Assembly: GCA_037127315.1 (NCBI GenBank)
Contig: JBBBDQ010000308.1
Coordinates: forward strand, 1,406,001-1,470,000
DNA: 64,000 nt
From: Ascarosepion bandense
Lineage: Eukaryota; Mollusca; Cephalopoda; Sepiida; Sepiidae
Reading direction: 5' to 3'
Shown piece by piece: positions 10,226 through 19,149 of the stretch. The notes beneath the pieces are model-generated. The model saw nothing but the letters and a program-made list of their open reading frames with translations. It had not been told where the DNA came from and made no database searches. Made by a program: the position numbers and the translations under genes. Every line of letters begins with the position of its first letter. Position 1 is the first letter of the stretch.

Positions 10226-10560
10226 TAATACACTTTTCCTTTCTGCTATCAGTCCTGCATCATCTGCGTATCTTACATTGTTAACATTACTACCTCTATA
10301 GTGAATCTTGGCAGGACTTCCAGTTCTCTCAGTATTGTCTCACTGAATAGGCTGGAAAGATCTGGTAAGAAGACACATCCTTGTCTTACACACCTTTCTA
10401 TCCTTGTATATCTGCTCAACTCTTTTCCTGTCCGTATACTGGTAGTTTGTTGCCAATACAGATTTTTGATTACTCTATTCTCATAATCCTTTATTATAGG
10501 CTATTAGGTAGGTTTTCCGTCTCTTTCCCATCCCCAACCTGCCTTCATTATATCCTGTGT
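10226..10560 (-). pseudogene. LINE-R RT fragment, antisense copy 2
   Basis: ~90% or more identical to 11095-11350 over about 250 bp. Both contain TGGCAGGACTTCCAGT, CAGTATTGTCTCACTGAATA and GGCTGGAAAGATCTGG. The minus strand encodes the RT block with the RQGC and SPDL-like boxes. This is a second copy or a duplication of the neighbouring fragment. Confidence 0.75.
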
Positions 10561-10599
10561 GTACGAAATCTTCAAGTCGTCTATCTTCAATAATTGCTC

Positions 10600-10798
10600 T
10601 ATATCTTAAACGTCTCCTTCTGATTCAGGGTATAGGCTCTCGTGGCTCTCCAGAAATTTCTATCTTTTTTAGCTTTTAGTAAAATTTGTCTTATCACTTT
10701 TCTGTAATCTCTGTTAAAACTCATCTCAGCGATTTAAACTTCTGTACCTGTTTGCTTTTTATTCTCTCCTACTTATAGTTAACAATTTGGGCTTCTCA
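10600..10798 (-). pseudogene. LINE-R C-terminal and connection fragments, antisense
   Basis: Antisense pieces include the 'RDRK' tail block near 10640 and the block just after the RT palm (TTTAAACTTCTGTACCTGTT, encoding KQVQKFK-like residues) near 10735-10765. The second part matches what should follow the RT fragment at 11010-11470 if the 18S fragment is removed. Confidence 0.55.
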
Positions 10799-11005
10799 TT
10801 TTACGAGGCCCTGCGATCGGAATGAGTACACTTCAAATCCGTTAACGAGGACCAACCGGAGGGCAAGTCTGGTGCCAGCAGCCGCGGTAATTCCAGCTCC
10901 GGTAGCGGGTATTAAAGTTGTTGCGGTTAAAAAGCTCGTAGTCTGAACTGGGCTTCGTGGTCGCGTTCGTGGTCGCGTTCGTGGCCCCGGGGCAGCGGCG
11001 CCATC
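10799..11005 (+). rRNA. 18S rRNA fragment (pseudogene)
   Basis: Contains the universally conserved 530-loop region: GTGCCAGCAGCCGCGGTAAT, preceded by GGAATGAGTACACTTCAAAT and GAGGGCAAGTCTG, then GTTGTTGCGGTTAAAAAGCT and CGTAGTCTGAACTGGG. About 200 nt of the ~1.8 kb gene is present. The GC-rich segment after it (tandem GTGGTCGCGTTC, then GGCCCCGGGGCAGCGGCGCC) is probably a lineage-specific V4 expansion. It interrupts an antisense LINE-R copy, so it is a transposed fragment, not a functional locus. Confidence 0.9.
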
Positions 11006-11470
11006 ATTCGTCTTTGACTTCAGTTTTCTTGGAGTTTATATGTAGCCATTTCTTTCCACTTTCTGTAGTTACTTCTTGTAAAAGGTCTTGTAATATACTT
11101 TTCCTTTCTGCTATCAGTCCTGCATCATCTGCGTATCTTACATTGTTAAGATTACTGCCACTATAGTGAATCTTGGCAGGACTTCCAGTACTCTCAGTAT
11201 TGTCTCACTGAATAGGCTGGAAAGATCTGGTAAGAAGACACATCGTTGTCTTACACACCTTTCTATCCTTGTATATCTGCTCAACTCTTTTCCTGTCCGT
11301 ATACGGGTAGTTTGTTGCCAATACAGATTCTTGATTACTCTAATGTCTTTCTAGAATATATCCACTTTGCCGAGCGTCTCTATCAGGCCTTTGTGGCATA
11401 CTTTGTCGAATTCCTTTGCATATTCTATGAAACACAGGTACCCCTTCTTCTGCATTTGGGGACATGACTT
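11006..11470 (-). pseudogene. LINE-R RT fragment, antisense copy 1
   Basis: The minus strand reads VIKNLYWQQTTRIRTGKELS, RCVRQRCVFLPDLSSLF and, after a shift, the region around the YADD box (here DTQMMQD in a broken frame) and TESGKKWLHINSKKTE. It ends exactly where the 18S fragment begins. Endonuclease is missing. Confidence 0.75.
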
Positions 11471-11499
11471 CTGATTGTGTCCAGCGGTAAGGTACGTGA

Positions 11500-12157
11500 A
11501 TTCATGGAATTACATCTATCGCGAGGTTACACATTGAAAGACAACTATGTATTATATGGTCGTCCGTACATAGAATACTGCTGTCATTTATGGTCAGGCG
11601 CCCCTGCTGCTCATATCTGTGTTCTCGACATGCTCTAAAGGAGAATCTGTAATGTGATAGGTCCCGACTTGGCACCTCGACTCCAGCCACTTTCTCAAAG
11701 GCGGGATGTGGCTTCCCTCTGTCTATTCTACAGATATTTTCACGAACTTAAGTCGCTGATGCCCCCGCCACAAGAATTTACTCGTGCAACCAGACTGGCA
11801 ACAAGGGCCCACCCATTTACAGTTAGATAAACCAAATGCAGCCGACAATTCTTTTCCATCAGCTTCTTTTCTCGCACTTCCCGCCTGCGGAAATCACTTC
11901 CATATACTTGCTTTTTTGAAGGCTACAACCTCCAGGAATTTAAATGCAATGTCAATACCCATCTCTTATCCTCTTGAATCCAGCCCTTTCTACATCACCC
12001 CGTGTATCTTGTTCTTTTCCTTTCTCTCTACCTTCGCAACTGTCTTCACACCTGTGTTCCCATCCTTCTCTTGCTCTTTCTCTGACACCACTTGTAACTG
12101 GTTCGTCTTTCTCTTCACTTTCCTCCTGTCTAAACTTTTACTCGTATGTATTTTTTT
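11500..12157 (+). pseudogene. LINE-J C-terminal part (outer copy of nested pair)
   Basis: The + strand encodes decayed LINE-J C-terminal sequence: YIEYC-like, CHLWSGAP-like, 'CNVIGPDLAPRLQPLSQRRD'-like, LFYRYFHELK and SLMPPPQEFTRATRLATRAH-like blocks. A 3' untranslated part follows to about CTTTTACTCGTATGTA. The expected tail (CCCTGCGTATCAGTAGCGG plus CTTGCTTAGAGTGAAACGAT) reappears at 12873-12935. The gap is filled by an opposite-strand copy of the same family. Confidence 0.75.
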
Positions 12158-12872
12158 TTAATCATTTCACCCCGAGCAAGGCAGAAATGCCACTGATGAG
12201 CTGGGGGCTACATAACTGTAAAAAGATTAATTAGAAAAGAGTGAGGAGTACAAACTAGTTAGAAAGGAGCAATAGAAAGCTGAGAATGCAGGTGCAATGA
12301 CAGATACATAGTTGGAGAGAAAGGGAAGGATATAGGGGTGGGGAGAGAGCTAGAGTCCAGTGGTTAGTAGATGAGTATCGACATTGCATTTAAATTTCTG
12401 GAGGTTGTAGCCGTCAGGAAAGCAAGAATATGGGAGTGAGTTCCACAAGCGGGAAGTGCGAGAGAAGAAGCTGCAGGAGTAGAATTGTCGTCTGCATTTG
12501 GCTAACCTGACTGTGAATGGGTGGGACCCAGTTGTCAGTCCGGTTGCACGAGTAAACACCTGTTGAGGAGGCGCCAGTGACTTAAGTTCGTCCGAGCAGA
12601 AGCCATGAAAATATTTATAGAATAGACAAAGGGAGGCCACATTTCGACTGTGCGGAAGTGGCTGCAGTCGAGCCGCCAGATCAGTACCTATCACATTACA
12701 GACTCTTCTTTGGAGCCTGTCGAGAACACTGAGGAGAACGGCAGGAGCGCCTGACCATAAATGGCAGCAGTACTCTATCCACGGACGGATGGTTGACTTG
12801 TATATATGCAGGATGGATTCAGGCGGAAAAAACATCCTGGATCGACATAGTGACCTAACATTCTTAGCAGTA
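12158..12872 (-). mobile_element. LINE-J 3' part inserted into a LINE-J copy
   Basis: Open for 161 codons on the minus strand (12835-12350): ILHIYKSTIRPWIEYCCHLW, VLDRLQRRVCNVIGTDLAA, SLCLFYKYFHGFCSDELKSL, HPFTVRLAKCRRQFYSCSFF, LWNSLPYSCFPDGYNLQKFK. This is the post-RT C-terminal domain of a CR1/Jockey-like LINE, intact compared with most copies here, so it is relatively young. It begins with T10 (reverse of an A tail). A possible GTATT target duplication borders it. 5' truncated. Confidence 0.85.
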
Positions 12873-12935
12873 TTCTCCCTGCGTATCAGTAGCGGTACCT
12901 CCTTGCTTAGAGTGAAACGATTAAATAATAAAAAA
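12873..12935 (+). mobile_element. LINE-J tail (continuation of the 11500 copy)
   Basis: CCCTGCGTATCAGTAGCGG then CTTGCTTAGAGTGAAACGAT and an A-rich end. It completes the copy that starts at 11500. Confidence 0.7.
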
Positions 12936-13232
12936 GAACACTGAATAGGGTTCTAACATTCCTGCATCCTTTACAAAGGGCACAGTTCCTTATACGAAGC
13001 AAAGATCTTGTTTGACAAATTCTTAATTTGGTTGCGTTTCTACCCAAAAGTTTTCCTTGCAAACGCCCTCACTTTAATGCAGTCTTGGGAGTTATTGACA
13101 GACAAAAACATGATGCTAGCCAGAAACAGACAAAAATTGAGTATCACAATGGATAAGAATTTTTGCAAAGCCCGGACCTCTCGCATCCTCAAGTGAATCA
13201 GTTAATAGAAGAACAATTTAGGTGTCATATTT

Positions 13233-13405
13233 CATTTTAATCAGTTCACCCCATGCAAGGCAATAAAGTCACAAAAATTCAAGGGCTACTGGGAATGAGA
13301 AAAAATTAAAACGACTTTATACAGAACCGGAAATCCACACCTAAAACAGGAGACAATGGATAAACCTCTATTCCTGCAAAAAAGACGAGGGAGGAGTGTG
13401 AACCC
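13233..13405 (-). mobile_element. SINE-j, diverged copy
   Basis: Antisense: AATCAGTTCACCCCATGCAA, GGGCTACTGGGAATGAG, ACCGGAAATCCACACCTAAA and GACGAGGGAGGAGTGTGAAC. It has the same block order as the cleaner copies at 15753, 16203 and 30528. Confidence 0.65.
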
Positions 13406-13875
13406 ACAAAACTTGCTTTGTAACATATATTTTATAAGTTTTCCTTCCCGTACTTCAAGATTTAACAGGAATCATAAAATCGATTCTTCCTCATTGCTCA
13501 AAGCGAAAGGCAAATTAATCACATCAAGCAATAGCCCCCATCTAAATCATAATGTATACAATGTATAAATGTACGTCTAAGTAATAGATATCCACTAATG
13601 TATAGCGTATTGAGTATCTTATGGAATACAAAAAGCATTATCAATACAATTGTTGTCTTAATTGTCAAGAAGGGAATGCTATTCAACAAAGACTTTTACG
13701 TAGGAGTTTTTAGCATCTTTTAGAAAACAATGATTAAAATACCAAATGTATACATTGATTGTAGCCTAGAGGGTCAATACTGCTTAAAGAAGTCTTTTGT
13801 TGGGACGCTGAAAAAATCGACAACGAAAGAATATAAAAATGATAATCATTTGGGTAGATTTGTGGAAATACATTA
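13406..13875. other. AT-rich, nothing recognised
   Basis: No domain or repeat identified. The Penelope-like coding sequence stops matching its family at about 13875. Confidence 0.4.
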
Positions 13876-13932
13876 TCTCTTCCATGATTCAGTGAATTTT
13901 GTTTTTATGTTTTCCCCATATTTATGACCTAT

Positions 13933-14661
13933 TTAGTTGTATAGGTTTTCTTCTAGATATGCTAGGGTGAGTGTTGCATATGTTGGTGCCATTTTTGTTC
14001 CCATCGCGGTACCTGTTGTTTGTATATAATTTTTGTTGTTAAACTGGAAGAAATTGTTGCGTAAAATTAGATCTATACTTTCTAAAATAAATTCTTTTGT
14101 GAATCGTGTGGGAAGTATTTCTGGGTCTTTTTCTATCCAAAATTCAATAGCTTGTTTTCCTAGTTCATGGGGTATGTTGCTGTACAGGCTGTTCACCTCA
14201 AAAGTTACTATGAGTCTATCTGGGTTTACTTTTTGTGGTATGAAGGTGGGGAAATGTGTGCTGTCTCTGATGTAACTTTTTATTTTTGTGGTGTAAGTTT
14301 GTAAAAGTTTATCAATTAAATTGCTCAGTCTGCTTGTAGGACAGGCTGGTCCTGCTACAATTTGTCTAAATTTAAGGTCACTGGGGTTTGGGGTATGGGT
14401 ATATTCCGATTTTTGTTCCTGGATAGCTGCTTGAATTGTGTTTGATTTGTGTATCTTTGGAAGTCCGTAAAAATTACCGGTTTTTGAAGTAAAGTCTGTA
14501 AGGAAATCCTTTTCTTTTTTCGTTAATATTCTACTGTGTGTAAGGCAGAGTTTTTTAATTTTTGATGTGAGTTTTTCATCTATATCCTGGTTGATTTTTT
14601 TGTAGTTATTTTTGTCTCCTAGCATATCTTGAATATTTGTTTTGTAATAAGTTTTATTCAT
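13933..14661 (-). pseudogene. Penelope-type reverse transcriptase core
   Basis: Longest open piece of the element (242 codons). Family blocks: FYGLPKIHK (RT2-like), IVAGPACPTSRLSNLIDKLL, FEVNSLYSNIP (usually DVxxLYTNIP: the first catalytic Asp is Glu here, so this position is altered) and TTGTAMGTKMAPTYA. The frame ends with a stop inside 'EENLYN*IGHKYGENIKTKF', just before the second catalytic Asp pair. RTs of this class prime from DNA ends and are related to telomerase. Confidence 0.85.
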
Positions 14662-15752
14662 AATGACTTCAGCACCGCCTTTGTCTGCTTCCGTTATTAT
14701 TATATCATTGTTCTTACGGATGTTTTCTAGTGCTAGTCTTTGTTTGTGAGGTTGCTAGGGGTGTTGTGTTTGTTTTGAAAGCATGTATCCCAGATTTTTT
14801 AAAGAATATGTTCATTTCATTTGAATTGTTGTTTTTGTTAGGGTAATATTTAGATTTTTTTTTTACTATGGATTTATCGCTAGTGTTGTTGTTGTGTAAT
14901 GTTTCAAGAAGTCTAAATTCCCGTTCGAATTCTTTAAGATCTTTTTCTATGTCTGTAATGTTCTTTTTTGGGGTGGGACAGAATTTTAGACCTAATTTTA
15001 GAATGTTTATTTCTTCTTCTTTTAAAGGGTATGAAAAAAGATTGATGAGAATGGGTTTTGTATTTTTTAGATTTTTTAAATTGGTATTTTCCTTCTGATC
15101 GGATATCCTAAAAATGTTTATTAATTGGTGAGGTATCTCTATTGATTTCGCGGTGGTAGGTGTTTGTGTTGAAGAATGTGGTGTTTGTATGTCTGGGTGG
15201 TCTTTGGTGGGTGAGTGTATTTTCGTACAGGAATTTGTAGTAGTAGTTGTAGTATTGTACATTCTGTGCTTTGGGGAATGTTTTGTAGTTTTGTCTGTTT
15301 GTGTTATGAGACGGCGGCCCTTTACGTGTGTTTGTTGATGTTTGGTCTGGTATGGGAGGACGTGTAGATATGTGAATATTATAATTATTGTTATGAAATA
15401 ATTGTTTGTTGTGTGGATTTATTATTATGTGGTTCGGTGTGATTTTGTGAGTGTACCTGATGTTTGAATGTGTTTGTGTGTTATAATAATGCTGTGGTCT
15501 GAAATGTTTGTCTCTCATATGGGTTTCCTGGGTATGTGTTTTGCCCAGGGTTTCTTTTCTTAATAATTGTTTGGTGTGTCTTTTGTTTTATTTGTGTTGA
15601 ATTCTTCCTGATTTGGTAGTGCCTTCAATCAGGTTATTTTCTTTTCTAGAATTTTCCGGTATTTTTCTTCCTTCTTACATTTTGATACCAATAATTCTGA
15701 TAAGAATTTTTGTATTTCTTTTGGGCATGGGTCTTTTATTTTTGTATGGATT

Positions 15753-15918
15753 TTTTTTTTAATCATATCACCACAAGCAAGGCGATAACGCCACTGATGC
15801 ACAGGGGGCTACGTAAGAGTAAAAAGATTGGAAAAGAGAAAGCCGGAAACCGCATCCTAAACAGGAAACAAGGGATGAGCCTCTTTACCTGTTCAATAGA
15901 CGAGGGTTGAGTGTGAAC
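15753..15918 (-). mobile_element. SINE-j inside the Penelope-like element
   Basis: ~165 bp. Antisense from AATCATATCACCACAAGCAA through GGGGGCTACGTAAGAGTAAA, GAAAGCCGGAAACCGCATCC and GATGAGCCTCTTTACCTG to GTGTGAACCGGGCGATAG. Read on the minus strand it ends in the LINE-J tail (GCCTTGCTTGTGGTGATATG) and an A run. It splits the Penelope coding region. Confidence 0.85.
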
Positions 15919-16202
15919 CGGGCGATAGTTTAGTGTTGATTATTTCTGTGTATTTGTTGGTATAGTTTTTTGCTCTGTCCTCTTGTATGTCGATATTGGA
16001 CTGTAATTTGTTTAGGCTCAGGGTCATTTTAATTTGTGTTTGTTGTTCAGTATCCTGGGTGGTTATTATTTCCTGAAATTGTTTTGGTATGAAGGGGTTT
16101 TCCACTTCTTTATATGCTCTGTATATGGTGGCAGTTTCTTTATTTTTCATAGCATTGTAAAATGCTAGTTTTCTTGCGTTCATTAAGTTTATTTTCTTTT
16201 TT

Positions 16203-16372
16203 ATCATATCACCCCGAGCAAGACTGTAACGCCACTGATGTGCAGGCGGCTACGTAAGAGTGAAGAGATTGGAAAAGGGAAAACCGGAAACCACATCCTA
16301 AACAGGAAACAAGGGATGAGCCTCTTCACCTGTTCAGTAGTCGAGGGTGGAGTGTGAACCGGGCGATAAGTT
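16203..16372 (-). mobile_element. SINE-j, second insertion in the same Penelope-like element
   Basis: Same unit as 15753-15918, ~90% identical, in the same orientation (CCCGAGCAAGACTGTAACGC ... GTGTGAACCGGGCGATAAG). Confidence 0.85.
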
Positions 16373-16774
16373 GCCCCACATTTTGAGATTTTGTCTCTCT
16401 ATTTTGTGTGCTTTCTCCTGTATGTATGATACAGAAACTTCATCAAATCGTTCATATTGTCTTGAAATATTCCACTAGTTGTTCTGTTCTTTGTATTTCT
16501 TTGTTTTCTTGGGTTGTGAGCTGATTTAATATGAAGTCCATTTTTTCGTTTAATTTGGTGATTTCGTCTTTTAGGTTTTTCTGTAGATTCAGGAGAAGCT
16601 CCAACGTTTCGTCTTCCGTTCGTGACATCCTCTTGTAGTAGTCGTATATTGGATAAAGAAATAGGGTTGATCCAACGAAAAATGTGAGAATCCGTGAACG
16701 TTTTCTTTAAAGTGTATATTTATTGTTGTTGTTATTATACATGTTATGATACATTAAGTGCCCATAATGGTATT

Positions 16775-16832
16775 TGTGACGCTACACGTGTTTCGAGTCT
16801 AAAATTGACTCTTTTCAGGTGAATAAATTTGT
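16775..16832 (-). ncRNA. Hammerhead-like ribozyme motif upstream of the Penelope-like ORF
   Basis: The minus strand reads CTGAAAA, stem II GAGTC-AATTTTA-GACTC, GAAA, then a CACGTG palindrome as a minimal stem III, then TA and GCGTC. Core match: CUGANGA with G8 changed to A, and GAAA intact. Hammerheads with tiny stem III are known in the terminal repeats of Penelope-like elements. The position, ~150 bp before ATG 16628, fits that. Confidence 0.5.
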
Positions 16833-16989
16833 GGCTTTACCTATCGAGTTCCTTTTGTTTCTGATGTCGAACTAGTTGTTTTATAAATAAGTAAGTAGAC
16901 AAAATAAGAAAATAAATAAATAAAATCAGTAAAATAAAATAATGCGATAAATAAATTGTAGTCTAAATTACGCAAAATGAAAATAACAT

Positions 16990-17375
16990 TGATTTTTTTT
17001 AATCATTTCACCCCAAGCAAGGTGCTACTGTCACTGATGTGCAGGAAGCTACATAAGAGAGTTAATGATTTTGACAGGGGGAGAGTGAAGACAAAGACGA
17101 ACCAGTTACAGGGGGTGAAAGAAAAGGATGTGAACACAGGAGGGAAGAAGTTGCGAAGGTAGAGAGAAAGGAAATGAACAAGATACACGGGTTGATGTAG
17201 AAAGAGCTGGAGTTAAATGGATAAGAGATGGGAATTGACATTGCATTTAAATTCATGGTGGTTGTAGCTATCAGGAAAGAAAGTTTCTAGAACGGAGTAC
17301 AACAGGCGGGAAGCGAGAGAAAAGAAGCAGATTGAGTAGAATTGTTACCTCCATTTGGTTGGTCTAACTGTGATA
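16990..17375 (-). mobile_element. LINE-J 3' part
   Basis: Antisense tail AATCATTTCACCCCAAGCAA, then GAAGCTACATAAGAGAG, the ACCAGTTACAGGGGGTGAAA block and GACATTGCATTTAAATTCAT (encodes FKCNVNSHL). It stops at CTAACTGTGATAT where a Tc1-type element begins. Confidence 0.75.
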
Positions 17376-17379
17376 TCTC

Positions 17380-17498
17380 CTTTTAAAAATACTTTTAGTA
17401 AAGTTACACAAACATAGTTTGAAATGTCGACGAATAGAATTATTCAATAAAATCACCATTGGTTTCTACCACAGTCTTAATTTGACTTCGGAATTTCC
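17380..17498 (-). pseudogene. Tc1/mariner-type transposase C-terminus (part 1)
   Basis: The minus strand ends FRSQIKTVVETNGDFIE and a stop (17498-17443), the classic C-terminal block of a Tc1/mariner group with 'SRIEAVVEANGDFIE'. The upstream half of the protein resumes at 18161, on the other side of a LINE insertion. Confidence 0.75.
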
Positions 17499-17603
17499 AA
17501 GGTCAATAGACACCTCCTAACAAACTAACTTGCTTCCATTTTTTCAAACACTCTTCCTACCCACCCAACTATCTATCACCCTACTTCTGACATTTCTATA
17601 TCT

Positions 17604-17615
17604 AACCACTCTTTC
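17604..17615 (+). repeat. Target site duplication, left (LINE-R insertion)
   Basis: AACCACTCTTTC, repeated exactly at 18069-18080. Confidence 0.85.
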
Positions 17616-18068
17616 GATGATATTGTCCAGCATTCACAGCCGTATTGAAGAACTGACTGGACAATATCATCGAAAATGAGGACAAAACTGGAAGCGGCCG
17701 AAATGTGGTTCTACAGAAGGATGCTACGGATATCGTGGACTGAGCATACAAGCAACGACGAAGTGTTAGAAAGAATGTCAACAAAAAGGAAATTGATGCT
17801 GAGCATCAGGAAGAGACAACTGAAGTTCCTGGGACATGCAATGAGGAAGGAGAGCCTGGAGAACCTGATACTGACTGGACAGATAGAAGGAAGGAGAGAC
17901 AGAGGAAGGCAGCGGATAACATATTTGCAGGGTCTGATCAGGTGGATGACGGAACGGGGGTTGCCAGGAGCAACAGGAGCAAACATACTAAGAACCACAA
18001 GGGATAGGGAGACGTGGAGATCCATGATCGCCTACGTCCTGAAGGGACAGGGCACATAGAAGAAGAAG
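17616..18068 (+). mobile_element. LINE-R copy with twin-priming inversion and 12-bp TSD
   Basis: The + frame from 17676 reads MRTKLEAAEMWFYRRMLRIS, HTSNDEVLERM, QLKFLGHAMRKESLENLILT, RQRITYLQGLIRWMTERGLP and ends RETWRSMIAYVLKGQGT at a stop, so the terminal 127 codons are open. The first ~39 bp (17616-17654) are the reverse complement of sequence that overlaps 17655-17675, the signature of twin priming. The end AGAAGAAGAA and the 12-bp AACCACTCTTTC duplications give exact borders. This is the youngest-looking LINE-R in the window. Confidence 0.9.
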
Positions 18069-18080
18069 AACCACTCTTTC
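18069..18080 (+). repeat. Target site duplication, right (LINE-R insertion)
   Basis: AACCACTCTTTC, identical to 17604-17615. Confidence 0.85.
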
Positions 18081-18160
18081 AATTTACCTTCTCCCATGTA
18101 GCCCCAAGCGCAATAGTGGCAGTGGAATGCCTTGCTTGGGGTGAAATGATTAAAAAAAAA

Positions 18161-18450
18161 CCACACTTCTGGACGGTCTTAGGGTCTAAGTTGGTAAATG
18201 CAGCCATTACCATTGTGTTCATTTCATCTTTGGTATTACAAGAAGTTTTGTTGATCTCCCACTCAACTACGCACCATCCATAGTAATCAAGGAGTGCATT
18301 AAGATACATATGTAGCCAGACGTAAGGGGTGACGTGCTCGCAGAGATTGTTTAACAGACATGACTGGGTACTCCTGCTTTTGTAGCAAGGTGCAAAGTCC
18401 TGTTGTAAAGCATATACTCCTCCAGCATTCACACTCTTATTCCAGGTCTT
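18161..18450 (-). pseudogene. Tc1/mariner-type transposase catalytic part (part 2)
   Basis: Minus-strand residues include YALQQDFAPCYKSRSTQSCL (second catalytic Asp in QQD), NNLCEHVTPYVW, then LHMYLNALLDYYGWCVVEWE where SSPDLNPLDYYVWGVVE is expected. The SPDLNP box is therefore mutated. MAAFTNLDPKTVQKC ends at the LINE-J insertion. The N-terminal HTH was not found with confidence up to ~18700. Dead element. Confidence 0.75.
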
Positions 18451-18879
18451 CCTGCTTCATCAAGGTAATTGCTGCAGGCCTTCATGTTGAGTCGTAGGCC
18501 CTGTGAGGAGTTAAATGAAGACAGAATGTTGTCATTACTTGTGATAACTCAAAACAACTTCCTAATCACCATTAGACTTTACTATTTCCAAATCCTTTGC
18601 AGTATATGCAGATTGACATTTAAGAATTCTGAAATGTTCGTATATGAGCTTCAAGTGCGAATTTAAAGCAATACAGGTAGCTGTTTTAAACTCCGAGTGA
18701 ATTGCGTCATGGTGCTCTTTTTCTCACAGACGGTGCCCAACTGACGTTACTACACTGCTCAGTCGAAAAAAACACAAACAAAACAAAAACAACGCGTATG
18801 CACGAAACTAAAAATATCAAATGGCAACAATTGACCCATTGTACCAAAAATATATATATATATATTGTACAAATTTCCC

Positions 18880-19145
18880 TTCCACACGATTGCTTCCCCG
18901 ACGGCTACAATCACCAGGAGTTTAAATGTAAGGTCAATAGACACCTCCTAACACACTAACCTGCTCCCATTCTATCAAACACTCTGCCCATCTGCCCAAC
19001 CCTCATTCTCGGTATCCTTTCTCATCTGTCACCTTCCTCCTGACATTCCCTATGTCTAACCACTCCTTCTCTTTAACTTCCCCTATGTAGCCCCATGCGC
19101 AATAGTGGCAGTGGAATGCCTTGCTTGGGGTGAAATGATTTAAAA
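18880..19145 (+). mobile_element. LINE-J 3' tail
   Basis: CCTTCCACACGATTGCTTCC, GAGTTTAAATGTAAGGTCAA, CCTATGTAGCCCCATGCGCA and CTTGGGGTGAAATGATTTAA. Very similar to the copies at 17499 and 35140: one subfamily, with the 'AATAGTGGCAGTGGAATGCC' tail. Confidence 0.85.
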
Positions 19146-19149
19146 AAAG

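Larger units (their letters stand above)
13876..16628 (-). mobile_element. Penelope-like element, 3'-truncated, with two SINE-j insertions
   Basis: Minus-strand ORF debris in Penelope order. An N-terminal coiled-coil-like part starts at ATG 16628 (MSRTEDETLELLLNLQKNLK). Then comes NARKLAFYNAMKNKETATIY (16180s), a low-complexity Asn/His/Thr/Pro-rich linker (15520-15110), the entry block NNDIIITEADKGGAEVIMNK (~14700) and the RT core 14661-13933: GNFYGLPKIHKS, PACPTSRLSNLIDKLL, LIVTFEVNSLYSNIPHELGK, TTGTAMGTKMAPTYATLTLA. The YxDD catalytic box that should follow GENIKTKFTESWKR is destroyed. The GIY-YIG endonuclease is absent. Several frameshifts. Inactive. Confidence 0.9.
17499..18160 (+). mobile_element. 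LINE-J 3' tail inserted in the Tc1-type element
   Basis: Starts AAGGTCAATAGACACCTCCT and ends CTTGCTTGGGGTGAAATGAT plus A9. It lies between the codons for QKC and FRSQ of the transposase. Removing it joins the protein with a one-base deficit. A LINE-R copy (17616-18068) is nested inside. 5' truncated to a few hundred bases. Confidence 0.8.

Noticed and set aside
10799..11005. Functional rDNA locus
   Set aside because: Only ~200 nt of 18S, with no 5.8S/28S or adjoining 18S sequence, and enclosed by LINE-R.
15108..15518. Asn/His-rich frame as an independent gene
   Set aside because: It lies between Penelope-like blocks on the same strand and is better read as a linker of that element.
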